DNA from: an uncultured Bacteroidales bacterium
GTDB lineage: Bacteria; Bacteroidota; Bacteroidia; Bacteroidales; UBA932
Length of the DNA: 64,000 nt
Direction: 5' to 3'
Assembly (NCBI GenBank): GCA_944325435.1
Contig: CALVAC010000013.1
Location: 16,781-80,780, forward strand
Part shown: positions 34,792 to 44,060 of the stretch, piece by piece
Layout of the letters: every line of letters begins with the position of its first letter
How positions within the stretch are numbered: the first letter of the stretch is position 1
Position numbers and translations under genes: made by a program
Notes under the pieces: generated by a model
The model's database searches: none
The model's input: only the letters and a program-made list of their open reading frames with translations
Told to the model about the DNA's origin: nothing

Positions 34792-36444
34792 ATGAAAAAG
34801 CAGAAACTGCTACTCTGGGGTCTGGTGCTGCTGTCCGCAGTGTTGATGTCCCTCCCTTTTCTCGTTCCGCACTGCGGATTCATAGCGCTTTTCGGACTTG
34901 TGCCTCTGCTCTGCATGGAGAGGATAGCCTCCGCATCCGGTGTAAGGAGGATATGGATATACCACTACACGGCGTTTGTCCTGTGGAATGCGTTCACGAC
35001 ATTCTGGGTATGCAATGCCACTGTCGGGGGAGGCATTTTCGCCGTGCTTGCCAACGCGTTGCAGATGTCGTTGATTTTCGGAGTGTTCCGCCTGTCAAGA
35101 AAACGGTTCGGAGGTGTCCTTCCGTATATTTTCCTTATGACGCTGTGGATAGCTTGGGAAAGGGCTTATTTCGATGCGGACATATCCTGGCCCTGGCTTG
35201 TGCTGGGAAATTCGTTCGCACGGAGCGTGGCTTCGGTGCAGTGGTATGAATATACGGGAGCTCTCGGAGGGTCTCTCTGGATATGGGTATGCAACCTGAC
35301 TGTTTTCGGTCTGATGGTGGCCCTGTCTGATGGCAGCTGGCAGAGATTCAACATCAAGGCGAGGGTCGCGGCTGCCGTATGGACAGTGCTTGTCTTTGCT
35401 GGGCCGTTTGTCTGGTCTTCCGTCATCTGGCACGGCTACAGGGAGAAGACAGACCCTCTGGAAGTATATGTGTTCCAGCCTAACATAGATCCGTACAACA
35501 AGTTCCAGGCTCTGACACAGCAGCAGCAGAACAGCATAATACTGGAGCAGATGGAGAAGTCCTGTCCTGCGGATGCCAAGCCTGCGGCAGGTATGGCCGT
35601 GGCGGATTCCTTGCAGAGCCCCCTGCTCCTCCTTGCTCCGGAGACATTCACGGGCAATGTCGTAGTGGATGACTACAGTTCCAGCGTCACGTGGAGACGG
35701 TTTGTCTCGTTTCTCAAGGACAGGCCGGGGGCAAACCTGATTTTCGGCGCATCCACATATTCCATCTTCCGTTCTGAATCACGGCCATCCTACACTGCAA
35801 GGCAGATGCGTGATGGCAGGTGGCTGGAGTCACACAATTCGGCCCTGATGGTGGACGGTACAGGCAGGACGGAGATATTCCACAAGAACAAGCTTGTGGT
35901 CGCGGTGGAGAAGACCCCGTATCCGGCAGTGTTCTGCAGGATAGACGACTGGCTCGGGGGAGTGATGGGAAGGTGTGTCGGACAGGACAGTATCTCGGTG
36001 ATGCACTGCGTTGCCCCGGCGGATACCGTCACTGTCGGCTGCGCCATCTGTTACGAATCGGTATATGGCGAATATTATACAGGATATGTCCGCAAGGGTG
36101 CGGAAGCGATGGCCATAATAACCAATGATGCGTGGTGGGGCGACACTCCGGGATATATGCAGCATCTGAGCTATGCCTCTCTCCGTGCCATCGAGACACG
36201 CAGGAGCATTGCACGCTGTGCCAATACCGGCATATCGTGCTTCATCGACCAGCGCGGTGTAATACACGATGCTTCTCCGTGGTGGCAGAAGGCGGTCCTG
36301 CACGGCTATGTCAACCGCAACGATGAGGTTACGTTCTTCGTCGCCCACGGTGATATCACGGGCCGGGTGTGCACTTTCGTGGCAGGCCTGCTCGCTCTGG
36401 CTCTTCTGGCCAATATCCTTGCCGTATCCCGCCGCAAGGACTGA
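34792..36444 (+). CDS. lnt: apolipoprotein N-acyltransferase
   Basis: 550 residues. About six N-terminal TM helices (about 1-210) are followed by a periplasmic nitrilase-like domain and a final TM helix (about 523-542). The catalytic triad is placed as E284 (LAPETF), K365 (IFHKNKLVV) and C420 (AICYES). It adds the third acyl chain to lipoproteins at the outer face of the inner membrane, fitting a genome rich in lipoproteins. Convergent with the peptidase gene downstream. Confidence 0.92.
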   Translation: MKKQKLLLWGLVLLSAVLMSLPFLVPHCGFIALFGLVPLLCMERIASASGVRRIWIYHYTAFVLWNAFTTFWVCNATVGGGIFAVLANALQMSLIFGVFRLSRKRFGGVLPYIFLMTLWIAWERAYFDADISWPWLVLGNSFARSVASVQWYEYTGALGGSLWIWVCNLTVFGLMVALSDGSWQRFNIKARVAAAVWTVLVFAGPFVWSSVIWHGYREKTDPLEVYVFQPNIDPYNKFQALTQQQQNSIILEQMEKSCPADAKPAAGMAVADSLQSPLLLLAPETFTGNVVVDDYSSSVTWRRFVSFLKDRPGANLIFGASTYSIFRSESRPSYTARQMRDGRWLESHNSALMVDGTGRTEIFHKNKLVVAVEKTPYPAVFCRIDDWLGGVMGRCVGQDSISVMHCVAPADTVTVGCAICYESVYGEYYTGYVRKGAEAMAIITNDAWWGDTPGYMQHLSYASLRAIETRRSIARCANTGISCFIDQRGVIHDASPWWQKAVLHGYVNRNDEVTFFVAHGDITGRVCTFVAGLLALALLANILAVSRRKD

Positions 36445-36487
36445 CTCAGGCCTGCCGCTGTCGGCAATGCGCCCGGTTTCGGACATT

Positions 36488-36506
36488 TGTCATTCTGAGA
36501 ATGACA
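36488..36506. repeat. 19-bp palindrome related to the 5.2-kb repeat unit
   Basis: TGTCATTCT and AATGACA form an inverted repeat around a GAG centre, overlapping the stop codon of the S46 peptidase gene. Each half resembles the inverse of the TTCAGGATGACA unit at 5207 and 5243. No T-run, so more REP-like than terminator. Confidence 0.45.
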
Positions 36507-38670
36507 TCTCATCGATCAGATGCGAGGCTCCGGCCACCTTGTCTATGACGAAAAGCACATAGCGGATGTCAAGGGCTATATTGCGGCACAGGTCCGGATC
36601 GAAGACAATGTCGCTCATCGTCCCCTCCCATACCCTGTCGAAATTGATGCCTATGAGATCTCCATCCGCGTTGATGACAGGACTTCCCGAATTGCCGCCT
36701 GAAGTGTGGTTCGTGGCGATGAAACATACCGGTACGGTCTCCCCTCCATCGGCTCCGGAGATGCCCCATCTCCCGTAATCTTTTGTCCTGTATATTTCCC
36801 TCAGTCTCTCCGGCACATCGTAGTCGAAGATTTCCGGATTGTCTTTCTGCATTATCCCTTCAATTGTGGATGACGGAAGATAATATGTGCCATCGGCAGG
36901 AGAGTAGCCTCTGACCGAACCGTATGCTACCCTCAGTGTGAGATTGGCATCCGGATAGAACTCCTTCCCTGGCTCGAATTCCATCTGTCCTTTCATATAG
37001 TCCCTGTAGAGGAGGGTGATTTCCCGGGAGAGTCTGCGCCTGACAGGCAGAATGTCTTCTCTGTACCATTCATCGAAGGCTCTGCCGAATTCTACCGCAG
37101 GGTCATCTGTCAGCACCGTGATGTCGGCACCAGTCCCTGTCTCGCCGGCTGCAGTGACAATCCCGGCCAGAGCCGAGCTGTCTGCGAATACTGAATTTCC
37201 GAACAGGGAGTCGGCCCATATTTCAGCAGTCCCGTATCTTGACATGTTCCTGACAAAGTATTCCGGCTTGAATCCTGCAGGGACATTCCTGTCGAACCTG
37301 TCCATTACAGCAATGAACGACTCCTTGTCAATCGGCAGAAAATAGTCCTTGTAGAACGCCTCCGCAAGTCTCTCCAGCTCCATCGCAGCCTTGTCCACAG
37401 CCGTGTCACGGGCTGACAGCATTGCACCGTGAAGGATGTCAGCATATCCGGTCGCGAACCTTGAGAGCTCCACTGTCCTGGCTGTCTCGTTGTAGTAGTC
37501 GGCTGCATACGAGTACGGCTCCAGAAGCCGGTACAGGGAGTCGAGTCTGTCTGTTATGCCCTCGTATTCCGTTCCGGCGGCCCAGGCTTCGAACCTTTTC
37601 TCGTATTCCCGTTTCTTCTCCACGGTGTCCATTTTCCTTATGCCGCGCATTTCTCCCTGCCATTTCTTCCAAGAGTTGGCCACGCCGGCGTTCTTGGATG
37701 AATACTGGATCCGTACTGCCTGGCTCTGTGACATGTACCTGTCCTGGATGTCCAGACGCAGTGACCTGAGTCCAATCTTGTGCGGGTCGGATATTTCGGA
37801 TATGTATCTTACTCCCTCTGACAAGATGTATTCCCTGGTACTGCCAGGATATCCGTAGACGAAAGTAAAATCACCCTCCTTCACCCCTTTGAGTGATATC
37901 CTGAAATATTTCCTTGGGGTGTACGGCACATTGCTTTCCGAGTACTCTGCAGGATTGTTGTCCTTGTCGGCGTAGATACGGAAGATGGAGAAGTCTCCCG
38001 TATGTCTCGGCCACATCCAGTTGTCAGTGTCCCCTCCGAACTTTCCTATCGAGGATGGCGGTGCCCCGACCAGCCGTATATCCCTGAATACCCTGTAGAC
38101 GAAGAGAAAATATTGGTTGCCGTAATACAGAGCCTCCACATCCGCCTCCAGCCCCTTGCCCTCCGAGACTGCCTTGTCTATGAGGATTTTGGAATTGGCT
38201 TTCACTATGGAGTCCCTCTGCATTTCATCCATCCCCTCGGAGTATCCGGCAAGGACGGCATCCGTCACATCCTCCATCCTGTCAAGGAAACTGACTGTCA
38301 GCCCTTCATTAGGCAGTTCTTCGGAACGCGACATGGCCCAGAAGCCATCCTTGAGATAGTCGTGCTCCACTGAACTGTGCTTCTGGATCTGGGCATATCC
38401 ACAGTGATGGTTGGTCAGAAGCAGACCTTCGGCAGATATCAGTTCTCCTGTACATCCGCGGCCGAACAGCACCACGGCATCCTTGAGTGATGCCCTGTTG
38501 ATGCTGTAGATATCCTCCGCCTCCAGCCTGAACCCCTTCTCCTGCATATCCCCGATTCTTTCAGAAATGAGGGCGGGAAGCCACATTCCCTCGTCTGCGC
38601 TGGCATTGAAAAATGCTGCGGACAGCATCACAGATGCCGCCGCAGCAATAGTCCTGTATGTCTTCATCAT
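36490..38670 (-). CDS. dpp11: S46 dipeptidyl-peptidase, DPP11-like
   Basis: 726 residues with a signal peptide (about 1-25). The S46 serine peptidase has the His motif TNHHCGYAQIQ (about 86-96) and the catalytic Ser about 661 in GGNSGSPV. In P. gingivalis the residue in the FDxxWE segment that follows decides P1 preference: Gly in DPP7 (hydrophobic), Arg in DPP11 (Asp/Glu). Here it is FDRVWE with Arg about 679, so cleavage of dipeptides after acidic residues in the periplasm is predicted. The enzyme feeds a peptide-using metabolism. It is 19 nt downstream of the stop-proximal region of no other gene on its strand except the TlpA gene, which is transcribed ahead of it. Confidence 0.9.
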   Translation of the reverse strand: MMKTYRTIAAAASVMLSAAFFNASADEGMWLPALISERIGDMQEKGFRLEAEDIYSINRASLKDAVVLFGRGCTGELISAEGLLLTNHHCGYAQIQKHSSVEHDYLKDGFWAMSRSEELPNEGLTVSFLDRMEDVTDAVLAGYSEGMDEMQRDSIVKANSKILIDKAVSEGKGLEADVEALYYGNQYFLFVYRVFRDIRLVGAPPSSIGKFGGDTDNWMWPRHTGDFSIFRIYADKDNNPAEYSESNVPYTPRKYFRISLKGVKEGDFTFVYGYPGSTREYILSEGVRYISEISDPHKIGLRSLRLDIQDRYMSQSQAVRIQYSSKNAGVANSWKKWQGEMRGIRKMDTVEKKREYEKRFEAWAAGTEYEGITDRLDSLYRLLEPYSYAADYYNETARTVELSRFATGYADILHGAMLSARDTAVDKAAMELERLAEAFYKDYFLPIDKESFIAVMDRFDRNVPAGFKPEYFVRNMSRYGTAEIWADSLFGNSVFADSSALAGIVTAAGETGTGADITVLTDDPAVEFGRAFDEWYREDILPVRRRLSREITLLYRDYMKGQMEFEPGKEFYPDANLTLRVAYGSVRGYSPADGTYYLPSSTIEGIMQKDNPEIFDYDVPERLREIYRTKDYGRWGISGADGGETVPVCFIATNHTSGGNSGSPVINADGDLIGINFDRVWEGTMSDIVFDPDLCRNIALDIRYVLFVIDKVAGASHLIDEMSFSE

Positions 38671-38689
38671 CTATATACCGGTGTTGCGA

Positions 38690-39808
38690 TTACCTGAAAA
38701 GCTCATCGAGTTTCTTGTAAAGGGCAGGATCCTCTCCGAGGAATGCCTCCACCACCTTGCTTTCCGGGTCGATGAGAATCTTGCAAGGATATCCCTGTAC
38801 ACCGTATGCGACGGTAATCTCGTCCGAATCTCCGTTGTAGAGGTTGGTCCAAGGCAGTTCGTATTTCTCCACCCCTTCTCTCCATTTTTCCTCTGAATCC
38901 CTGCAGTCGATGCCGACTATCTCAAGCCTGTCCTTGTATTTTCCGTATGCGGCCTTCATGTCCGGAATGCCTTTGATGCACCATCCGCACCATGTACCCC
39001 AGAAATCGATGAGGGCGTATTTCCCTTTGAATGAATCCAGGGTCATATATTCTCCGTCAAGGTTCTTGAGCCTGAAGTCAGGTACCTCGTATCCCGGTTT
39101 CATCTTGTTCCAGTTCTCTTCTATTACAAGCATCTGGCGGCTGCGTTCGATGCTTACATCGAGCACGCCTTTCATTTTCCCGTTCCTGACATTGTCTGAA
39201 AGCAGTTCCCACACTTCCACGCTTTCCTTTTCAGGAAGTCTTGTAGTGAAGAACCCGGAAAGCAGATTGTCAGGGTTTGCCTTGACATATTCATACATAA
39301 AGGTGTCGATGGCCTTGTCTGCCTCATCCATCAACGCTCTGATGGAGTCAGCCTTTTCCTTGTCCTCATTATATACGGCACGCCATTCACCGTACAGGGA
39401 GTCGAGCGCGGCATCGAGTCTCTTGTATTCGGCAGTACCCTCAAGGGCATCGTACAGTTCCGTCCCGGATATCTTCAGCTCATCGAGCGGTCCTTCTACA
39501 TACATCGCATCTCCCGGCAGGAACAGGAACCTGTCGGAATAGGAAGTCATCCTGCCTCCAGGTGCGGGTTTCTCTGCCAGTGTTATGTAGAATGCCGCAG
39601 TGTCAGGCACTGTCATGGAGAAAAGCCCGTCGGTAACGGCAATCGTGTCAGCATAGTCTGTGCCGGCTCCCTCTGCATCCCAGACATATACAAGGAGGGT
39701 GTCTGTGCCGATGTCAACTTTACCGGAGAGGTTGTTCTTCGGTCCTCCGCAGCCCGCAAGCAGGGCGCACAAGCCGGCGGCTGCCGGCAGAATGATCCGT
39801 GTTTTCAT
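38690..39808 (-). CDS. TlpA-like thiol-disulfide lipoprotein with DUF4369-like N-domain
   Basis: 372 residues. Lipoprotein signal with lipobox LLAGC (Cys20), then an all-beta domain like DUF4369 (about 25-120), a helical linker (about 130-225) and a thioredoxin fold with WGTWCGWC as redox CxxC. Typical periplasmic or outer-membrane-attached reductase of Bacteroidota. It lies 19 nt upstream of the DPP11-like gene on the same strand and has its own promoter. Confidence 0.88.
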   Translation of the reverse strand: MKTRIILPAAAGLCALLAGCGGPKNNLSGKVDIGTDTLLVYVWDAEGAGTDYADTIAVTDGLFSMTVPDTAAFYITLAEKPAPGGRMTSYSDRFLFLPGDAMYVEGPLDELKISGTELYDALEGTAEYKRLDAALDSLYGEWRAVYNEDKEKADSIRALMDEADKAIDTFMYEYVKANPDNLLSGFFTTRLPEKESVEVWELLSDNVRNGKMKGVLDVSIERSRQMLVIEENWNKMKPGYEVPDFRLKNLDGEYMTLDSFKGKYALIDFWGTWCGWCIKGIPDMKAAYGKYKDRLEIVGIDCRDSEEKWREGVEKYELPWTNLYNGDSDEITVAYGVQGYPCKILIDPESKVVEAFLGEDPALYKKLDELFR

Positions 39809-39854
39809 TTTCAGTCGTTTTATACAGGTTATGATAACTTTCAGTTACAATCTT

Positions 39855-39885
39855 CAAAATTATCGCTTTATCTCGAAAAGACAAA
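39855..39885 (-). promoter_or_regulatory. promoter of the TlpA-dpp11 unit
   Basis: On the - strand TTTG (39882-39885), exactly 19 nt, then TAATTTTG (39855-39862), about 46 nt before the TlpA start. A full consensus match. Confidence 0.8.
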
Positions 39886-39890
39886 AAAAA

Positions 39891-41561
39891 TTATGGAATT
39901 TTCTGAATCATTTTCTGAATCAGACTGATGTATTTCCTTCGCACATATCCCTTGTCATCGGTCAGTACCGTGAACGGAAGGGCTGACAGGTCGAAATTCT
40001 GCATCAGCCTTTCTGCAAGTTCCGGCCTGGTGTTCCATACCTCATCCATGTCTATCAGCACCGCCTTTCTTATCAGGATGCTGTCTGCAGACTCCTGGCC
40101 TGGAGAAGATGCCGCAATCCTGCGCCTGCAGGATACTGCAGAGTCCGCGGCTGCCATCTCTGCCTGGCACACGGGACATCCATCGGTATGGAATATCACC
40201 GCAGCATTCTTCAGGTTGCAGAGGTTGATGTCAGCTTTCCTTTTCCGTACAGAGTCACCGGCCCCTTTCCGGACTATCACCGCGCTTGTCTTGATTTTCG
40301 GCAGCCTCTCTCCTTCCGGGCATAGGGAGCCGAGCCTTTTGAGAAGGAGGGCAAGCTCCACCACTTTCAGGGAGTCCTCGCCTGTGTCCCATATATCGCC
40401 GCGCGAAAGGATATATCTGTCGATGAACGGTATTGTACCGCATTTGTAGCTCTCTTTTCTCTGACTGGACAGATAGTACAGCAGATCTCCCGTGAGCTGT
40501 CTGTAGAGAAGGGTGTCACCACTCCCCAAGGTCCTTGCCTCTATATGCGCGGCCACCCTGTCGACCCCGCTGCATCCCATACGGTCTTCCATATTCTGGA
40601 ATGTGCTCCTGAACATCCGCATCGCTTTTTCGCTCCCGTATTCTTCATTTTGCCGGCTTGTCGCTGATGCGAGCAGGGTCTCGAGCGCACCCGTGTCGAG
40701 ATTCCTTCCGACGATTGTTCCTGAAGGGGATATCAGGAAGAGCCTCGGTGTCCGGATGACTCCGTATTTCACTGACATTCCGGAGGTCAGGTCAGGATCC
40801 CACAGATGGATTACCTTGACTGTCGTGGAGCCGATGTCCAGGTCCTGTTCCCTGTACCTTTCCCATTTCTCGGGATCCTTGCCGGTGTAGACCGCATAAA
40901 GGACTGCATCGAACCCGTCATTCTCGAGCATATTGCGCAGCAGGATGCTTTCTACCTTGCATCTGGCGCAGCCTGTGTCGTAGAAATAGAGGATGCTGTA
41001 CCTTCCGTCTGTTTCCCGGACTTCCCCGGACGCGGTCCCGCCATAGAGGGTGACCGGAGCTCCATCCGGAGAGAAAAGCGTGATTTCCGGAGCATGGCAG
41101 CCTATGAGTGACTGCCGGTTGCTTTCTGCGAAAAGCCTTGCACTCCACCAGTCAGCCTCGTCTTTCAGCCTGACCTGTCCGTCCCGTATCCATCTGTCAT
41201 AGATATGGATTGCGACCGCATCGTCCCCCATGACCGGAGATTCGAGGAAATGTCTGAATGTGAGGATTGTCACAGCCTGGCGGACAAGGGAATCCGTACA
41301 TACGCCGATGATGAAATCGGACTCTTTGCATTTCACCTCAGCCGTCTCGCGCTCCATTGCCCTGAAGTATTCCTCCAGCTTGCCCTCTATCGCGGAAATG
41401 ACCGTGCTGTCGAGCCTGTGCACGGAAGTGCTGTCTGCCTGTGGCGTGCCCTGTGTCGGGAAAGCCTGCGGCATTTCAGTCCCCATCCCTGTCTGGGCGG
41501 CTACGGTATGGAGGATGACGGCGCAGACAACTGCGGCGGATATGTGCAACAACCGTTTCAT
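39891..41561 (-). CDS. secreted protein with two thioredoxin-like CxxC domains
   Basis: 556 residues with a signal peptide (about 1-22). A helical/DUF5106-like region (about 45-170) is followed by a thioredoxin-like domain with TGCARCKVE (about 216) and TPRLFLISPSG. After a helical spacer there is a second Cys pair, DGCPVCQAE, near 453, with LPFTVLTDDKG at the C-terminus. Two redox-type sites in one chain are unusual for TlpA relatives. Its start overlaps the coaD stop by 1 nt, so it is translated from the ung-coaD transcript. Exact role unknown; envelope thiol chemistry is likely. Confidence 0.72.
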   Translation of the reverse strand: MKRLLHISAAVVCAVILHTVAAQTGMGTEMPQAFPTQGTPQADSTSVHRLDSTVISAIEGKLEEYFRAMERETAEVKCKESDFIIGVCTDSLVRQAVTILTFRHFLESPVMGDDAVAIHIYDRWIRDGQVRLKDEADWWSARLFAESNRQSLIGCHAPEITLFSPDGAPVTLYGGTASGEVRETDGRYSILYFYDTGCARCKVESILLRNMLENDGFDAVLYAVYTGKDPEKWERYREQDLDIGSTTVKVIHLWDPDLTSGMSVKYGVIRTPRLFLISPSGTIVGRNLDTGALETLLASATSRQNEEYGSEKAMRMFRSTFQNMEDRMGCSGVDRVAAHIEARTLGSGDTLLYRQLTGDLLYYLSSQRKESYKCGTIPFIDRYILSRGDIWDTGEDSLKVVELALLLKRLGSLCPEGERLPKIKTSAVIVRKGAGDSVRKRKADINLCNLKNAAVIFHTDGCPVCQAEMAAADSAVSCRRRIAASSPGQESADSILIRKAVLIDMDEVWNTRPELAERLMQNFDLSALPFTVLTDDKGYVRRKYISLIQKMIQKIP

Positions 41562-42022
41562 CAGAGTCTTACCCCCTCGGGGAGGAATCTGGATGTATCC
41601 CCACCGTGCTTGATGATGTCCCTTACCGCTGAGGAGGATATATGGGCGAATTCCTGGGCCGTAGGGATGATGATGGTCTCTATTTCGGGAGCAAGGACAC
41701 GGTTGGCATCGGCTATCGACCTCTCGGTCTCGAAATCTATCATGTTCCGTACACCTCTGACTATATGTCTGATGCCGAGTTCCCTGCAGGTGTCCACCGT
41801 GAGGTTCCCGTATGACATGATCCGTACTCCCTTCATCCCGTCGGTGGCCTGGCGGATGATGTCAAGCCGTTTCTCTGTCGGGAAACATCCTCTCTTGTCA
41901 ATGTTTATACCTACGGCCACCACCACTTCGTCAAACATTGTCAGTGCCCTTTTCAGAATATTGAGATGTCCTGAAGTGAACGGGTCGAACGAGCCGGGGA
42001 AAAGTGCAGTCCTTTTTTCCAT
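41561..42022 (-). CDS. coaD: phosphopantetheine adenylyltransferase
   Basis: 153 residues. Nucleotidyltransferase signature FPGSFDPFTSGHLNI and the C-terminal ISSSAVRDI motif. It makes dephospho-CoA from 4'-phosphopantetheine and ATP, the penultimate step of CoA synthesis; CoA is also the source of the prosthetic group for the ACPs in this window. Lies 30 nt after ung and overlaps the following secreted-protein gene. Confidence 0.95.
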   Translation of the reverse strand: MEKRTALFPGSFDPFTSGHLNILKRALTMFDEVVVAVGINIDKRGCFPTEKRLDIIRQATDGMKGVRIMSYGNLTVDTCRELGIRHIVRGVRNMIDFETERSIADANRVLAPEIETIIIPTAQEFAHISSSAVRDIIKHGGDTSRFLPEGVRL

Positions 42023-42052
42023 TGTCTTTCTGTTTCGGATTCTGTCCTGGTG

Positions 42053-42721
42053 TCACAGCTGCCAGTCTATCGGGGTCTTCCCCTGGGCTTCAAGCAGCCT
42101 GTTTGTCTTTGAGAAATGCCTGCAGCCGAAGAAAGCCCCTCTTGCGAGCGGCGATGGGTGGGCGGCTTCCAGCACATAGTGTCTTGAAGTGTCGATAAGG
42201 GGCTTTTTGCTTCTTGCGAAATTGCCCCAGAGCAGGAATACGACCCCGTCGAGATTGTCCGAGATGTACCTTATGACCGCATCCGTAAACTCGGTCCAGC
42301 CTATACTGCTGTGGGATGCCGGTGCTCCGGCGCGTACTGTCAGCACAGCATTGAGCAGAAGGACACCCTGTCTGGCCCATTTCTCGAGATGCGGATATCC
42401 GCTCATTCTGATTCCGAGGTCATTCTCTATTTCAGTGAATATGTTGCGCAGGGATGGAGGAGGCGGTACGTTTTCCGGTACAGAGAACGACAGCCCTTCC
42501 GCCTGCCCGTACCCGTGATAAGGGTCCTGTCCGAGAATCACCGCTTTCACCTTGTCCACCGGTGTGAGTTCGAAAGCCTTGAATATCTGTTTCCCCGGAG
42601 GGAAAATCTTTGCCCCGGATGCTTTCTCCTGATGCAGGAAAGACACCAGACGGACGAAATACGGCTTGTCGAATTCATCGGCCAGCGCCAGCTTCCAGCT
42701 TTCTTCTATCTGTACTTCCAT
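42053..42721 (-). CDS. ung: uracil-DNA glycosylase
   Basis: 222 residues, family 1 UDG: catalytic GQDPYHG and the C-terminal HPSPLA loop, with LLLNAVLTVRAG between. It removes uracil from DNA in base-excision repair. First gene of the ung-coaD-thioredoxin-like unit on the - strand; a -7 element lies 59 nt upstream. Confidence 0.96.
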   Translation of the reverse strand: MEVQIEESWKLALADEFDKPYFVRLVSFLHQEKASGAKIFPPGKQIFKAFELTPVDKVKAVILGQDPYHGYGQAEGLSFSVPENVPPPPSLRNIFTEIENDLGIRMSGYPHLEKWARQGVLLLNAVLTVRAGAPASHSSIGWTEFTDAVIRYISDNLDGVVFLLWGNFARSKKPLIDTSRHYVLEAAHPSPLARGAFFGCRHFSKTNRLLEAQGKTPIDWQL

Positions 42722-42779
42722 TTCCCTGATTTAATGTTCTCCTGTGCAATTCCGGATGATGGAACAGCATTATGGATGG

Positions 42780-42787
42780 CAAATGTA
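42780..42787 (-). promoter_or_regulatory. -7 element before ung
   Basis: TACATTTG on the - strand matches TAnnTTTG, 58 nt before the ung start in the short gap after the MacB-like gene. The -33 region is poor. Confidence 0.42.
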
Positions 42788-42801
42788 GCAATAATTGCGG
42801 A

Positions 42802-44022
42802 TTATTCGTAGCGGAGGGCATCTATAGGGTCGAGGGCAGCTGCTTTTTTGGCCGGATACCAGCCGAAAAAGACTCCTGTGACCGTACAGACCGCGAACGA
42901 CAGCACCACGCTCCAGGTCTGGATTGCGACAGGCCAGTTCGCCAGCCAGTTGATGCATGCGCAGATCGTGCCGCCTATGATGATGCCGATTATACCTCCA
43001 GTTATGCTTATCAGGATAGCTTCAATCAGGAACTGCATAAGTATGTCCACCCCTCTCGCTCCTACCGACATCCTCAGCCCGATTTCCTTTGTGCGTTCTG
43101 TAACGGAGACATACATAATGTTCATGATGCCGATTCCTCCCACAAGGAGGGAGATGCCTGCGATACAGGCAAGCAGGGTTGTGAGTATGTTGGTGGTGGT
43201 GTCCATCATTTCACTCAGCTCCTGCTGGCTTCTGATCATGAAGTCATCCGCCTCGTCTTCCTTGAGCCTGTGCTGCCTCCTGAGGATGTCCTCTATCTCA
43301 TCCGTCGCGTACGATGTCATATCCTCCGAAATGGCAGAGGCGAAAATGCCCTGCAGATATGTCACTGCGAGAAGCCTTTTCATGACGGTCGTGTATGGAG
43401 CCAGCACTATCTCGTCCTGGTCCATTCCCATCGAGTTGTATCCTTTTGACTCCAGTATCCCTATCACCCTGAGGGGCACCTGGTTGATTCTTATGGTCTC
43501 TCCTATCGGATCCCTGCCGTCAGGGAAAAGGTTGTCCACTATAGTCTTGCCTATGACACATACTTTTGCGGATGTCCTGACATCATGCTCTGTGAACATC
43601 TCCCCGTCCTCGATGTTCAGCTGCCTGATGTCAAGATATTCCGTGCCGACCCCGTTTACGGATGCAGGATAGTTGTTGTTGCCGCTTACAAGCTGTCCGG
43701 AAGCCGAGACATTAGGGCTCAGGGCCGTGAGATAGATGCATTCGTTCCGGAGCGCCTCATAGTCTTCCGTCTTGAGTGTCTGCATCTCGTCCGCGCTCAG
43801 CCTTACTCCTCCTCTCCTGTCTCCTCCCGGGTGTATCATTATTATGTTGGAGCCCATTGATGAGATTTCTTTCTGGATGCTCTGCTTCGCTCCCTGCCCG
43901 ATGGCTATCATGGTGATGACGGCAGCCACACCGATTATGATTCCGAGCATAGTGAGGAAAGCCCTCGTCTTGTTGTTCGCGATGGCTTTGAGAGATATCC
44001 TGAATAGATTTGTCCAGTTCAT
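42802..44022 (-). CDS. MacB-like ABC transporter permease
   Basis: 406 residues. One N-terminal TM helix (TRAFLTMLGIIIGVAAVITM), a large periplasmic MacB-PCD-like domain (about 45-240), then three C-terminal TM helices within the FtsX-like domain (about 285-400, LVGGIGIMNIMYVSVTERTKEIG). The permease lacks a fused ATPase; the ATPase is the separate gene upstream. With the adaptor and TolC homolog it forms a tripartite mechanotransmission pump for drugs, peptides or lipids. Confidence 0.92.
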   Translation of the reverse strand: MNWTNLFRISLKAIANNKTRAFLTMLGIIIGVAAVITMIAIGQGAKQSIQKEISSMGSNIIMIHPGGDRRGGVRLSADEMQTLKTEDYEALRNECIYLTALSPNVSASGQLVSGNNNYPASVNGVGTEYLDIRQLNIEDGEMFTEHDVRTSAKVCVIGKTIVDNLFPDGRDPIGETIRINQVPLRVIGILESKGYNSMGMDQDEIVLAPYTTVMKRLLAVTYLQGIFASAISEDMTSYATDEIEDILRRQHRLKEDEADDFMIRSQQELSEMMDTTTNILTTLLACIAGISLLVGGIGIMNIMYVSVTERTKEIGLRMSVGARGVDILMQFLIEAILISITGGIIGIIIGGTICACINWLANWPVAIQTWSVVLSFAVCTVTGVFFGWYPAKKAAALDPIDALRYE

Positions 44023-44060
44023 ACCGTAATGTCGTTTTTCTTCCGTCTGTCTGTGCCGGT

